Positions 18,346 through 26,684 of a stretch of 64,000 bases of DNA are shown one piece after another. Source of the stretch: Ignavibacteriales bacterium (lineage in GTDB: Bacteria > Bacteroidota > Ignavibacteria > Ignavibacteriales > SURF-24); assembly GCA_003599415.1 (NCBI GenBank), contig QZKB01000133.1:1-64000 (forward strand). Direction: 5' to 3'. The stretch's first letter is position 1. Each line of letters starts with the position of its first letter. The notes beneath the pieces were generated by a model. The model was not told where the DNA came from and did not search any database. It worked only from the letters and a program-made list of their open reading frames with translations. The position numbers and the translations under genes were made by a program.

Positions 18346-19447
18346 TTAACTGTGCCCGAATTTTAATAAGAAAGCTTTAATAAATTTATCAATATCTCCA
18401 TCCATAACACCCTGGGTATCAGAAGTCTCTACATCTGTCCTGTGGTCCTTAACCATATTGTAAGGATGAAAAACATAGGAGCGGATCTGGCTTCCCCATT
18501 CTATTTTTAGCTTGGATTTTTCTATTTCATCCATTTCTGCAGTTTGTTTTTCTCTTTCCACCTGGTATAATTTTGATTTAAGCAACTTCATTGCATTTGT
18601 CCTGTTCTGAAGTTGTGATCTTTCACTTTGGCAGGCAGCTACAATTCCCGAAGGAATGTGGGTAATACGAACCGCAGTTTCAACTTTATTAACATTCTGC
18701 CCGCCTTTACCACCTGAACGATAAGTATCAATCCTTAAGTCAGCAGGATTTATATCAATCTCAATTGTATCATCAATTTCTGGTATAACAAAAACAGAAG
18801 CAAACGAAGTATGTCTTCTCTTGTTTGCATCAAACGGAGAGATACGAACAAGGCGATGGACTCCGTTCTCCGCTTTCATATAACCGAAAGCGTATTCACC
18901 TTCTACTTCAACTACTGCGCTTTTAATTCCTGCTCCGTCACCTTCCAGCATATCAATCAAAGTCATTTTAAAATTATTTTGTTCTCCCCAGCGCAAATAC
19001 ATTCTTAGCAGCATATCAGCCCAGTCCTGGGCTTCTGTTCCGCCTGCACCTGAATGAATTGTAAGTATACAATTTTTATTATCATCCTTACCGCTCAGCA
19101 TACTTTTAAATTCAAGATTCTCAATAGAATCTTTTAAAGAATTTAATTCGCTTTGAATATCGCCGAGAAAAGATTCATCATTTTCTATTTGGGCTAGTTC
19201 AATAATTTCATGCAATGAATCTTTTTTATTTTTCAACTCATTCCAAAGGTCTACCCAGTATTGTAAAGATTTTATTTCCTGCAGAATTTTTTGTGCGGTT
19301 TGCTGGTCATTCCAAAAGCCCGAATCTTCGGTCTTTTGTGAAAGTTCTTTTATGCGTTCTTCCTTGGCATCTAATTTAAAGATAACCTCTTAGGTTATTC
19401 ACTCTATTCTGATAATCAACTAATTCCTTAGCTTCAACTTCGTACAT
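18346..19447 (-). CDS. prfB: Peptide chain release factor 2, with programmed +1 frameshift
   Basis: RF2 recognises UAA and UGA and triggers peptide release. The coding sequence is in two frames. The 5' frame begins with ATG at 19447 and codes 23 residues up to a TAA at 19376-19378. Skipping one base there continues into a frame of 343 residues to the stop at 18346. The resulting 366 residues match the family length. After correction the SPF stop-codon motif (about 203-205) and the GGQ catalytic motif (about 248-250) fall at the expected places. A GAGG ribosome site precedes the ATG. A start inside the second frame (for example 19236) would lose the N-terminal domain. The gene is followed closely by yjbQ. 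Confidence 0.93.
19376..19390 (-). promoter_or_regulatory. RF2 programmed frameshift site with UAA
   Basis: Read on the minus strand, codons AGA GGT TAT CTT TAA match the classical RF2 site (AGG GGG TAT CTT TGA) position by position: a Shine-Dalgarno-like AGAGG, a 3-base spacer, the slippery CTT and an in-frame stop. The stop is TAA instead of the usual TGA. Confidence 0.9.
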
Positions 19448-19475
19448 AATTCCTCAAAAAATATTTTTTAGTTTA

Positions 19476-19483
19476 CAAATATA
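19476..19483 (-). promoter_or_regulatory. Candidate -7 box of prfB
   Basis: TATATTTG on the minus strand is a perfect TAnnTTTG box. It ends 28 bases before the prfB ATG. The -33 region 20 bases further up is poor, so only the -7 element is claimed. Confidence 0.35.
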
Positions 19484-19558
19484 TTCAAAATTTCAGTTTC
19501 CGTATAAAAATATCTTAACCAAAACTTTTTACTCTTCCCACATTGTCCAGTATTTCCC

Positions 19559-20476
19559 TTATAAGATATTCATAATCTCTTCAGTTAAAGTATCCAAATC
19601 TGATTCAGTTTCTATATCCAGCCACTTAATTCTATCATCCTTTCTAAACCAGGTTAACTGCCTTTTAGCGTAATGCCTTGTATTTCTTTTAATAAGTTCT
19701 ATCGCTCTGTCAAGGGAAATTTCTTTGTTTAAATAGCTGATTATTTCTTTATATCCAACCGTATTAAGGGAGTTCAGATTTTTATTATATCCAAGATTTA
19801 AAAGAATTTCAACCTCTTGAACCAAACCGTTCTCTATCATTTTATCAACGCGGAAGTTTATTCTGTCATAGAGTTGATGTCTTTCCCAGTTTAAACCAAA
19901 TTGAATGAATTCAAGTTCATCCTGCCTTGTATAATCCTGCTGATGTTTCCAGATTGGTTCTCCCGTAAGATGAATAACTTCAAGGCAGCGAATTATTCTT
20001 TTCCAGTTTTGAGGCAACATTTTTTCCGCGCTTACAGGATCTTTTTCTTTTAAAAGGTTATAAAGATATTCTTTTCCTTTTTCATCAATTAACTTTTTTA
20101 AATAAATACGGTAATCTTCATCGGTATCAACAGTATTAAAAATACCATCTATAAGAGATTTTATGTAAAGTCCGGAACCGCCAACCACTAAAGGGATTTT
20201 ACTTCTCACCTGCAAATCATTAATAATTTTCAAAGTATCATTTTCAAACTTACTTACATTGTATTCCTGGTCAGGTAAAATCAAATCTATAAAATAATGC
20301 TTGCAGGATTTTAATTCTGTCTCTGTTGGTTTTGCAGTACCAACATTCAGCAGTTTATAAATTTGCCTGCTGTCTGCAGAAATAATTTCCGTGTTAAGCT
20401 TTGCAGCTAATAAAAGGCTAAGCTTTGTTTTACCGGAACCGGTTGGCCCAAGTATAATAATTACCTTTCTTTCCAA
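19559..20476 (-). CDS. miaA: tRNA dimethylallyltransferase
   Basis: Transfers a dimethylallyl group to A37 of tRNAs that read UNN codons. The 305-residue protein has the P-loop GPTGSGKT at about 9-16, the SADSRQIY motif at 34-41, and the C-terminal RQLTWFR motif. Length is standard. The start is a TTG at 20474-20476; the upstream codons in this frame offer no ATG, and the purine-rich stretch GGAAGAG lies just before it inside the end of pcm. The gene overlaps pcm by 16 bases, so the two are probably translationally coupled. Confidence 0.93.
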   Translation of the reverse strand: MERKVIIILGPTGSGKTKLSLLLAAKLNTEIISADSRQIYKLLNVGTAKPTETELKSCKHYFIDLILPDQEYNVSKFENDTLKIINDLQVRSKIPLVVGGSGLYIKSLIDGIFNTVDTDEDYRIYLKKLIDEKGKEYLYNLLKEKDPVSAEKMLPQNWKRIIRCLEVIHLTGEPIWKHQQDYTRQDELEFIQFGLNWERHQLYDRINFRVDKMIENGLVQEVEILLNLGYNKNLNSLNTVGYKEIISYLNKEISLDRAIELIKRNTRHYAKRQLTWFRKDDRIKWLDIETESDLDTLTEEIMNIL

Positions 20477-21099
20477 CCTTCTCTTCCAATCAAAGGCACG
20501 AATGCAAAATGAGGAACGTTTTCTTCTCTGAAAGTATCTTCACTTGTTTTGACTAGTATTTTAAGTACCTGAGAATGTCTGTCGCCCACTGGTATTACCA
20601 ATCTACCCCCGATATTTAATTGCTTTTTCAGGTTTTCAGGAATAGTAGGGCTGCCGGCAGTAACAATTATTCCATCGAACGGAGCATAATCATTCCACCC
20701 AATTGTTCCATCTCCTAACCGGCAAACAACTCTTATATTAAGTTTGTCAAATAATTTTTGTGTTCGTAAAAATATATCAGGTTGACGTTCAATTGTAAAA
20801 ACCCTGGCTCCCATTTTCTCTAATATAGCTGCCTGATAACCGGATCCGGTACCAATTTCAAGAATTTTATTTCCTTCTTTAACTTTAAGCGCCTCAGTCA
20901 TAAAAGCAACAGTATAAGGTTGCGAAATTGTTTGATTAAACCCTATTGGTAAGGCAACATCTTTATATGCGTTTGAAGCTATAGCATCCGGGACGAACAA
21001 GTGTCTTTCAATATCTGCCATCGCAGCTAAAACATTTTCGTTTGTTATACCTTTAGCTCTGATTTTATCTATAAGAACTTTTCTTTCTGACTCGTACAT
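20461..21099 (-). CDS. pcm: Protein-L-isoaspartate O-methyltransferase
   Basis: Repairs isoaspartyl residues in aged proteins using S-adenosylmethionine. The 212-residue protein has the family motif LPIGFNQTISQPY (about 51-63), SAM motif I LEIGTGSGYQAAIL, and the DGIIVTAG and LKQLNIGGRLVIPVG stretches characteristic of the family. Length is normal. The ATG at 21099 lies in a short region divergent from the DUF2179-type gene. It is the first gene of the pcm-miaA pair. Confidence 0.94.
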   Translation of the reverse strand: MYESERKVLIDKIRAKGITNENVLAAMADIERHLFVPDAIASNAYKDVALPIGFNQTISQPYTVAFMTEALKVKEGNKILEIGTGSGYQAAILEKMGARVFTIERQPDIFLRTQKLFDKLNIRVVCRLGDGTIGWNDYAPFDGIIVTAGSPTIPENLKKQLNIGGRLVIPVGDRHSQVLKILVKTSEDTFREENVPHFAFVPLIGREGWKER

Positions 21100-21192
21100 A
21101 TTTAGTTTATTATTATTATTTTCTCATTTGAAATTTAACTTTTATTTGACTCAAATTAAAACTTCAGAAAAACTAAATCATTGGGAATTATT

Positions 21193-21711
21193 ATGGCTGA
21201 AATAATTTTTAGTGCCCTTTTAATAATGTTAATGAGAATATGTGATGTTACCATTGGTACAGTTAGAATAATATTGGTTTCTCAGGGCAGAAAATATTGG
21301 GCCGCCCTTGCAGGATTTTTTGAGGTTTTAATCTGGATATTTGCAATGAGATATATTGTTCAGCATATGGAAAACATTGTTAATCTTTTTGGATATGCAA
21401 CTGGCTTTGCAATTGGAAATATATTTGGTATTTCGATTGAGCAAAGAATTGGGTTAGGATTTACTCAATTAAATATAATTTCAATGCACTTTTCGGATAA
21501 AATAGCAAATGCATTAAGAGTTGCTAAACATGGTGTTACAATTATTCCGGGTGAAGGAGCTGTTGGAGGAGTGTCAATTCTTATGATAGTAATACCCCGC
21601 AAAAAACAAAAGGAGGTAATTAAACTGATTGAGAGTATTGATCCCGAAGCTTTTATCTCTGTACAACCATCTGTTCCGTTCAGAGGTTTTATTCATGGTG
21701 CAAGAAAATAG
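21193..21711 (+). CDS. DUF2179/UPF0316-type membrane protein
   Basis: A 172-residue protein with about three transmembrane helices in the first 90 residues (starting IIFSALLIMLMRI) and a soluble C-terminal domain (about 90-170) of the DUF2179 type, with VTIIPGEGAVGGVSILMIVIPRKK-like content split between strand and loop. Family members are integral membrane proteins of unknown function. The ATG at 21193 is preferred over an in-frame TTG at 21181 because GGGA lies 8 bases before it and the hydrophobic helix follows at once. It is followed by the tRNA-Gly promoter, so it is probably monocistronic. Confidence 0.8.
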   Translation: MAEIIFSALLIMLMRICDVTIGTVRIILVSQGRKYWAALAGFFEVLIWIFAMRYIVQHMENIVNLFGYATGFAIGNIFGISIEQRIGLGFTQLNIISMHFSDKIANALRVAKHGVTIIPGEGAVGGVSILMIVIPRKKQKEVIKLIESIDPEAFISVQPSVPFRGFIHGARK

Positions 21712-21728
21712 AGAATTTCTAAAGATTA

Positions 21729-21760
21729 TTTGCAAAAATTAGATTACGATTGTATATTTG
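21729..21760 (+). promoter_or_regulatory. Promoter of tRNA-Gly, Bacteroidota-type
   Basis: TTTG at 21729-21732 and TATATTTG at 21753-21760 are separated by exactly 20 bases, a complete match to the TTTG-N19/21-TAnnTTTG consensus. The box ends 33 bases before the mature tRNA. Confidence 0.7.
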
Positions 21761-21792
21761 AAACAGTTCTTTAATAAAGTTTAGAATTAAAT

Positions 21793-21865
<73 letters not shown>

Positions 21866-21871
21866 CTATCG

Positions 21872-21896
21872 AATCCACTTAATGTGGATTTTTTTT
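21872..21896 (+). terminator. Rho-independent terminator after tRNA-Gly
   Basis: Stem AATCCAC / GTGGATT with a 5-base loop is followed by a run of T. It begins 7 bases after the tRNA, so tRNA-Cys is probably transcribed separately. Confidence 0.9.
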
Positions 21897-21909
21897 ATTT
21901 TACGATTTT

Positions 21910-21919
21910 GGCACTGTAC
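21910..21919 (+). pseudogene. Possible 5' fragment of a tRNA-Cys copy
   Basis: GGCACTGTAC differs by one base from the first ten bases of the intact tRNA-Cys 48 bases downstream. It is followed by a small hairpin (TCCCGA / TCGGGA). The match is short, so chance is possible; it is listed because a clear 3' relic lies on the other side. Confidence 0.25.
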
Positions 21920-21957
21920 TCCCGACAAATTCGGGACTTAACAGTAATTTATATTCT

Positions 21958-22031
21958 GGCGCTGTACCCAAGTGGCTTAAGGGGAAGGTCTGCAAAACCT
22001 TTATTCGTCGGTTCGAATCCGACCGGCGCCT
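21958..22031 (+). tRNA. tRNA-Cys (GCA)
   Basis: Cloverleaf of 74 nt: acceptor GGCGCTG paired with CGGCGCC (one G-U pair), anticodon stem AAGGT/ACCTT around CTGCAAA with anticodon GCA, T-arm GTCGGTTCGAATCCGAC, discriminator U. CCA is not encoded. Confidence 0.96.
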
Positions 22032-22121
22032 CAACTACTCTGATTACATTCAACCTGTTATACATGAATTCTTTTATCTGATAAGATCCATAATATTTCG
22101 GTACATCTAATTACGTTTCAT

Positions 22122-22214
22122 CTTAAGGGGAATCCGCCGTAGGTGGACTGCAATACTGAAACTTTGTTTCGGGACGAATCAGTCAAAGCCTGACAAGTCC
22201 GACCGGCGCCTCAA
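22122..22214 (+). pseudogene. Diverged tRNA-Cys-derived relic with insertions
   Basis: It shares CTTAAGGGGAA with the D-arm region of the intact tRNA-Cys, then ACTGCAA near the anticodon and CGAATC near the T-loop, and ends with an exact 17-base copy of the tRNA 3' end (TCCGACCGGCGCCTCAA, 22018-22034 repeated at 22198-22214). The relic is 34 bases longer between the shared blocks. The T-stem no longer pairs and no 5' acceptor strand is present, so it cannot be a working tRNA. Confidence 0.6.
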
Positions 22215-22640
22215 AATTCCTTCCGGATATTTTTCATTCTACAAGTATTATTTTACTCTAAATTTTTCTGCGAAAAAGTTTAAAGAATACGTCTGCACAG
22301 TTGTTCGCTATCTCTGTACTATTCAATGAATTGCATTATTGTTTGAACAATTTTTTCCCCTAGAAAGAAATCGAAAAGATTTAATTTTTCACCAATCCTT
22401 TTAAAAGTGAATATCACCGTAATACACAGCTCTGATAAAGCGGATTTAGATTAATGATTATTCTGTTCTTGATGATGAAATTTTCGAGTTCTGATTCCAG
22501 AGTATTACTTTTATTTGGTCTTTTTCTTATGACTATTTTTTCTTCGGCATCCTCAATAATTGGTAAACCACTTATTACCTGACTTACACTCGGTTATTTC
22601 ATTTTACGTCTATTCGTAAAAAATTCTGGAAAAATATTTC
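22215..22640. other. Long intergenic region without a recognised gene
   Basis: About 430 bases with no convincing coding or structured element. A 42-codon hydrophobic frame (22454-22582, plus strand) is open but has no ribosome site. The region lies between tRNA relics and the isocitrate dehydrogenase promoter. Confidence 0.5.
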
Positions 22641-22671
22641 TTGATAACAAAAACGGAATTATATAATTTAG
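22641..22671 (+). promoter_or_regulatory. Candidate promoter of the citrate-metabolism cluster
   Basis: TTG (22641-22643) followed after 20 bases by TAATTTAG (22664-22671) fits TTG-N20-TAnnTTTG with one mismatch. A sigma70-like reading, TTGATA with TATAAT at 22662-22667, has a short 15-base spacer. The ATG is 43 bases downstream with GAGGAGGAG before it. Confidence 0.5.
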
Positions 22672-22713
22672 CCACACTAAATAAACAATTCGAATACCGA
22701 GGAGGAGTAAATC

Positions 22714-23892
22714 ATGCGTAAAATTGTAGCATTGCCAGGTGATGGCATTGGGAAAACTGTATTACCTGAATCAATTAAAGTTCTTGAAGCTGTTGGATTT
22801 CAAGCAGAATATATCAACGGAGATATTGGCTGGGATTTCTGGTGCAAAGAGGGAAACGCTTTACCGCAAAGAACAATAGATTTGCTTAAAGAACATAAGA
22901 TCGGGCTATTTGGAGCTATAACAAGTAAACCAAAAGATGCAGCGGATAAAGAACTTGATCCGTCTTTACAAGGAAAAGGTTATACTTATTTTAGTCCTAT
23001 TGTTGGTTTACGCCAGAAATTTAACCTTGATATTTGCATTCGTCCTTGCCAGTCATTCAAAGGTAATCCCTTGAATTTTATTCGTTACGGTGCTGGCAAC
23101 ACAATTGAAGAACCAGTAGTTAATGCAGTTATCTTCAGACAGAATACAGAAGGATTATACTCAGGTGTCGAATGGACTAATCCTCCCAAAGTTGTTAGAG
23201 ATGCATTTGAGACTCATCCCAAGATGAAATCATTTTCTCATGTTCCAAATGAAGAATTAGCAATATCAACTAGAATAGTGACTAAAAAAGCATCTGAAAG
23301 AATAATAAGAGCTGCTTTTGAATACGCTAAAAGCTTCGGCTATAAAAATGTTACTATCTGTGAAAAGCCAAATGTCCTTAGAGAAACATCCGGAATGATG
23401 TTTAAAATTGGGAAACAAATTGCTAAGGAATATCCTGATATTCAATTATGGGATACAAACATTGATGCACAAATGATGTGGCTTACCAAGAACCCTGAAA
23501 TATATGGTGTTATCGTAGCTGAAAATATGTTCGGTGATATTATAAGTGATGGCTTTGCAGGCTTAATAGGCGGATTAGGATTTGCCTGCAGTGCAAACAT
23601 TGGAGAAGAGGTTGCAGTATTCGAACCAACACATGGTTCAGCTCCAAAATACCAGGAACTGAATCCATCAATCGTTAATCCCATTGCTATGATTTTAAGC
23701 GCCTGTATGATGCTCGATCATATTGGTGAAAAAGAAAAAGCTGATAATATTAAAAATGCAATTGCAAAAGTTATTGAGGAAGGAAAAGTAAAAACATACG
23801 ATATGATGAAGTTGAAAGGTGGTCCTGATGTATTTAAGCAAGGTGCCTGCACTACACAGGAAATGACAGAAGCAATAATTGCTGAATTGTAA
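22714..23892 (+). CDS. icd: Isocitrate/isopropylmalate-family dehydrogenase, probably isocitrate dehydrogenase
   Basis: Oxidative decarboxylation of isocitrate to 2-oxoglutarate (or the reverse). The 392-residue protein has ALPGDGIG at the N-terminus, FRQNTEGLYSGVEW for substrate binding, the metal-binding aspartates in the NMFGDIISDG stretch, and EPTHGSAPKY in the coenzyme loop. The KY pair matches the residues that select NADP in Escherichia coli ICDH, whereas NAD-specific enzymes usually have other residues here; NADP use is therefore inferred. A very strong GGAGG site fixes the ATG. It opens a plus-strand run with aconitase and citrate lyase. Homoisocitrate or isopropylmalate as substrate cannot be strictly excluded. 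Confidence 0.85.
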   Translation: MRKIVALPGDGIGKTVLPESIKVLEAVGFQAEYINGDIGWDFWCKEGNALPQRTIDLLKEHKIGLFGAITSKPKDAADKELDPSLQGKGYTYFSPIVGLRQKFNLDICIRPCQSFKGNPLNFIRYGAGNTIEEPVVNAVIFRQNTEGLYSGVEWTNPPKVVRDAFETHPKMKSFSHVPNEELAISTRIVTKKASERIIRAAFEYAKSFGYKNVTICEKPNVLRETSGMMFKIGKQIAKEYPDIQLWDTNIDAQMMWLTKNPEIYGVIVAENMFGDIISDGFAGLIGGLGFACSANIGEEVAVFEPTHGSAPKYQELNPSIVNPIAMILSACMMLDHIGEKEKADNIKNAIAKVIEEGKVKTYDMMKLKGGPDVFKQGACTTQEMTEAIIAEL

Positions 23893-23905
23893 AACGGAGA
23901 TACTA

Positions 23906-24439
23906 ATGAAAGATAAAGTATTAAAAATCTGGCCGGAAATTAATTGGATAATTAATGCTGAACTTAGAGAGAAAGTTTTAAATTGCTGGACATATGCAAT
24001 TGAAAATAGCGTGCTCTCACCGGAAGATCTTGAGGTAATTCCCTTCTCTCTTTTAATTAAGGATTGTAAGATTTCTTTCATGAATCATAAACGAACCTGT
24101 GTTCAGCTCGCCGTTGATATCGCGAAAAGAATGAAAGCAAATTTTGGAGATGAAATTCAAATCGATTTTGATTTGCTTATAGCCGGCGCAATTTTAATTG
24201 ATGTTGGCAAGTTGATTGAATACGATAAAGTTGAGGGTAATTTAACTACAAGTCATGCCGGTAAATTATTAAGACATCCGTTTAGCGGTGTTGCGCTTGC
24301 AGATAGGTTTAACCTACCACCGGAGGTTTTACACATTATTGCCTACCATGCTAAAGAAGGTGATCTTGCAAAGAGAAATGTAGAAGCTATTATCGTTCAT
24401 CATGCAGACTTTGTAAGTTTTGATCCATTTAAAGCGTAA
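23906..24439 (+). CDS. HD-domain protein
   Basis: A 177-residue protein of the HD superfamily, whose members are metal-dependent phosphohydrolases. Visible conserved positions are H in NHKRTC, the core LIDVGK, H in TTSHAGK and RHPFSG, then AYHAKEG and VHHADF. In the core the usual His-Asp pair is Ile-Asp, so one metal ligand appears to be missing while the others remain. The ATG at 23906 is preceded by ACGGAG at 23894; an in-frame TTG at 23879 lies inside icd. It begins 13 bases after icd and is likely co-transcribed. Substrate unknown; a nucleotide-regulatory role next to central metabolism is speculation. Confidence 0.75.
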   Translation: MKDKVLKIWPEINWIINAELREKVLNCWTYAIENSVLSPEDLEVIPFSLLIKDCKISFMNHKRTCVQLAVDIAKRMKANFGDEIQIDFDLLIAGAILIDVGKLIEYDKVEGNLTTSHAGKLLRHPFSGVALADRFNLPPEVLHIIAYHAKEGDLAKRNVEAIIVHHADFVSFDPFKA

Positions 24440-24483
24440 AGATGTACTTGCTCATAATGTCATACTGCTATAGTTTTTTTAAG

Positions 24484-24521
24484 AGAGAAAGGGATCATTT
24501 TAGTAATGATTCCTTTCCTCT
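24484..24521 (+). other. Strong hairpin after the HD gene
   Basis: A stem of about 16 bp including one G-U pair (arms ending GGGATCATT / AATGATTCC, one bulged C, 5-base loop) lies 45 bases after the HD gene. No T-run follows, so it may be an attenuator or RNA-processing structure rather than a standard terminator. Confidence 0.5.
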
Positions 24522-24576
24522 ACTTAACCATTCGTCCTTACATTCCGCTTACCTGAATAAATCAGACATATCTAAA

Positions 24577-24600
24577 AAATCAATTTGGAATAATTGATTT
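24577..24600. promoter_or_regulatory. Inverted repeat upstream of aconitase
   Basis: Arms AAATCAATT and its exact complement are separated by 6 bases, 92 bases before the aconitase ATG. There is no T-run. It is a candidate operator; the half-sites read ATCAA...TTGAT, the reverse orientation of an FNR box. Confidence 0.4.
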
Positions 24601-24691
24601 AATATTTAAGATTTAGGTACTAAATTTTAGTTTGTTGGTTCTTAATAAAATTGACTCATTTACTTCACATGGTTATAATAAGGAGCAACTT

Positions 24692-26659
24692 ATGTCTCAG
24701 ACGTTAATTGAAAAAATTGCACAAAAATTTGCAGTTGGATTAGATTCCAATCATTTAGTTCATTCAGATGACTATCTTTCCATTAAACCAGCTTATATAA
24801 TGACTCACGATAATACCGGCGCAGTTATTCCAAAATTTAAAAGTATAGGAGCAACTAAATTATCCAACCCACGCCAGGTAGTTCACACACTCGACCATAA
24901 TGTTCAGGATAAATCCGAAAAGAATTTAGAGAAGTATAAAAAGATTGAAGAGTTCTCAAAAAAAATGGGAGCAGATTTTTATCCTGCCGGTAGAGGAATT
25001 GGACATCAGATTATGTGCGAAGAAGGATACGCCTGGCCGGGAACAATGGTAGTTGCTTCAGACAGTCACTCAAATATGTACGGTGGATTAGGCTGCCTTG
25101 GTACACCAATAGTCAGAACAGATGCCGCAGCAATATGGGCTACCGGAAGAACCTGGTGGCAGGTTCCACCAATTGCAAAAGTAGAATTACAGGGAAAACT
25201 TCAGGCTGGAGTAACCGGCAAAGATGTTATTATTGCTTTATGTGGTTTGTTCAATAAAGATGAAGTACTTAATCATGCAATTGAATTTTCCGGTGACGGA
25301 GTAAAACATTTAAGCATAGATGAAAGATTAGCCATAGCAAACATGACAACAGAATGGGGCGCTTTGGCGGGTGTCTTCCCTGTTGATGAAATTACTTTAG
25401 ATTGGTTAAAGAACCGTGCAGCTTTTATTTCCAAACGTGGTTTGGAAGGTGTTAATTCTGATGCTGACGAAAACGGAATTCATCCAAGGATGAATGAAAA
25501 AAGAATTGCAAAACTTGAAAATCAACTTAATCAATTAAAAGCTGATAACGATGCATATTACGCAAAGGAAATCACTTTGGATTTATCATCTGTTCAGCCT
25601 TACGTTTCCGGTCCAAACACAGTAAAAGTAATGAAGACAGTTTCTGAATTAAGTGATATAAAAATTAATAAAGCATATTTGGTTTCCTGTGTAAACAGCA
25701 GAGTTGACGATCTTGTAGAAGCAGCTAAAATAATAAAAGGGAAAAAAGTTACAGATGGCGTTAAGTTTTATATTGCTGCTGCTTCAAGTGAAGTGCAGGC
25801 AGAAAGTGAAAAAAGAGGTGATTGGCAGACTTTATTGGATGCCGGTGCTATTCCCCTGCCTCCCGGATGCGGACCTTGCATTGGTTTAGGAACAGGTTTG
25901 CTTGAAGATGGAGAAAACGGAATATCTGCTACAAACAGAAACTTTAAAGGAAGAATGGGTTCGCTAAATGCATTTGCATATTTAGCCTCTCCTGCTGTTG
26001 TTGCAGCCTCTGCTGTTGCAGGTAAAATTGATTATCCCTGGTCCGGCAATTCAACACAGTTAACAGGTAATATTTCAATCAAAACAAAGTCGGATTCTTC
26101 TGCTGGGTCAGTAAAAATTATTGATGGTTTCCCTGAAATTATTGAAGGTGAATTACTATTCTGTCATCAGGATAACCTGAACACAGATGGTATTTATCCC
26201 GGTAAGTACACATACATTGATGACTTTACTCCGCAACAGCAAGCAGAAGTTGTAATGGAAAATTACGATCCTGAATTTGTAAAAATTGCAAAAGCAGGAG
26301 ATATTTTAGTTGGCGGTTATAATTTTGGAACAGGCAGTTCACGCGAACAAGCAGCAACAGCATTAAAGTATAAAGGAATCAGACTTGTCATTGCAGGTAC
26401 ATTCAATGAAACTTATAAGCGTAATGCAATTAATAATGGATTCCTTTGCATTGAAATACCTGAATTAGTTGACGAATTCAAAACGAAATATGGAAAAGAA
26501 AAATTAACAGTTAAAACCGGATTGACAGCAAAAATAGATTTTAAAAATTCTGTTTTAACCATTTCAGAAAAAGAATATAAACTTAGTCCGGTTGGAGAAG
26601 CAGCCCAGGAGTTAATAGTAGTTGGTGGACTTGAAGAATGGGTAAAGAAAAACCTATAA
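24692..26659 (+). CDS. acn: Aconitase-family hydratase
   Basis: [4Fe-4S] hydratase that interconverts citrate and isocitrate via cis-aconitate. From the ATG at 24692 (AAGGAG site 8 bases upstream) the protein has 655 residues. Cluster ligands are visible as C333 in SCVNSR and C393/C396 in GCGPCIG. The C-terminal swivel domain has the GSSREQAA motif. The length and the [15 protein letters not shown] motif are closer to the shorter homoaconitase-like branch than to the roughly 900-residue AcnA. Neighbouring isocitrate dehydrogenase and citrate lyase favour citrate/isocitrate as substrate, but homocitrate use should be kept in mind. An in-frame upstream TTG at 24632 has no ribosome site. Confidence 0.87.
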   Translation: MSQTLIEKIAQKFAVGLDSNHLVHSDDYLSIKPAYIMTHDNTGAVIPKFKSIGATKLSNPRQVVHTLDHNVQDKSEKNLEKYKKIEEFSKKMGADFYPAGRGIGHQIMCEEGYAWPGTMVVASDSHSNMYGGLGCLGTPIVRTDAAAIWATGRTWWQVPPIAKVELQGKLQAGVTGKDVIIALCGLFNKDEVLNHAIEFSGDGVKHLSIDERLAIANMTTEWGALAGVFPVDEITLDWLKNRAAFISKRGLEGVNSDADENGIHPRMNEKRIAKLENQLNQLKADNDAYYAKEITLDLSSVQPYVSGPNTVKVMKTVSELSDIKINKAYLVSCVNSRVDDLVEAAKIIKGKKVTDGVKFYIAAASSEVQAESEKRGDWQTLLDAGAIPLPPGCGPCIGLGTGLLEDGENGISATNRNFKGRMGSLNAFAYLASPAVVAASAVAGKIDYPWSGNSTQLTGNISIKTKSDSSAGSVKIIDGFPEIIEGELLFCHQDNLNTDGIYPGKYTYIDDFTPQQQAEVVMENYDPEFVKIAKAGDILVGGYNFGTGSSREQAATALKYKGIRLVIAGTFNETYKRNAINNGFLCIEIPELVDEFKTKYGKEKLTVKTGLTAKIDFKNSVLTISEKEYKLSPVGEAAQELIVVGGLEEWVKKNL

Positions 26660-26684
26660 TTTGTATAGACTGAAGGACATTGAA

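Noticed and set aside
18346..19236. A shorter release factor starting at the ATG at 19236
   Set aside because: It would lack the N-terminal domain. The upstream frame plus a textbook recoding site restores the full 366-residue length.
22122..22214. Possible selenocysteine tRNA, because the relic has an enlarged variable region
   Set aside because: There is no 5' acceptor partner for CGGCGCC, the T-stem does not pair, and no UCA anticodon arm is present. A decayed tRNA-Cys copy explains it better.
22454..22582. 42-codon hydrophobic open frame in the intergenic region before icd
   Set aside because: No ribosome binding site, no recognisable family and AT-rich composition that yields hydrophobic codons by chance. 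It is mentioned only as part of the gene-free region.
23442..24081. Open frames on the minus strand opposite icd and the HD gene
   Set aside because: They are antisense to strong coding genes, lack ribosome sites and have no family resemblance.
24484..24521. Hairpin after the HD gene as a rho-independent terminator
   Set aside because: A T-run precedes rather than follows the stem on the plus strand, and no T-run is found on the minus strand either. It is kept only as a hairpin of unknown role.
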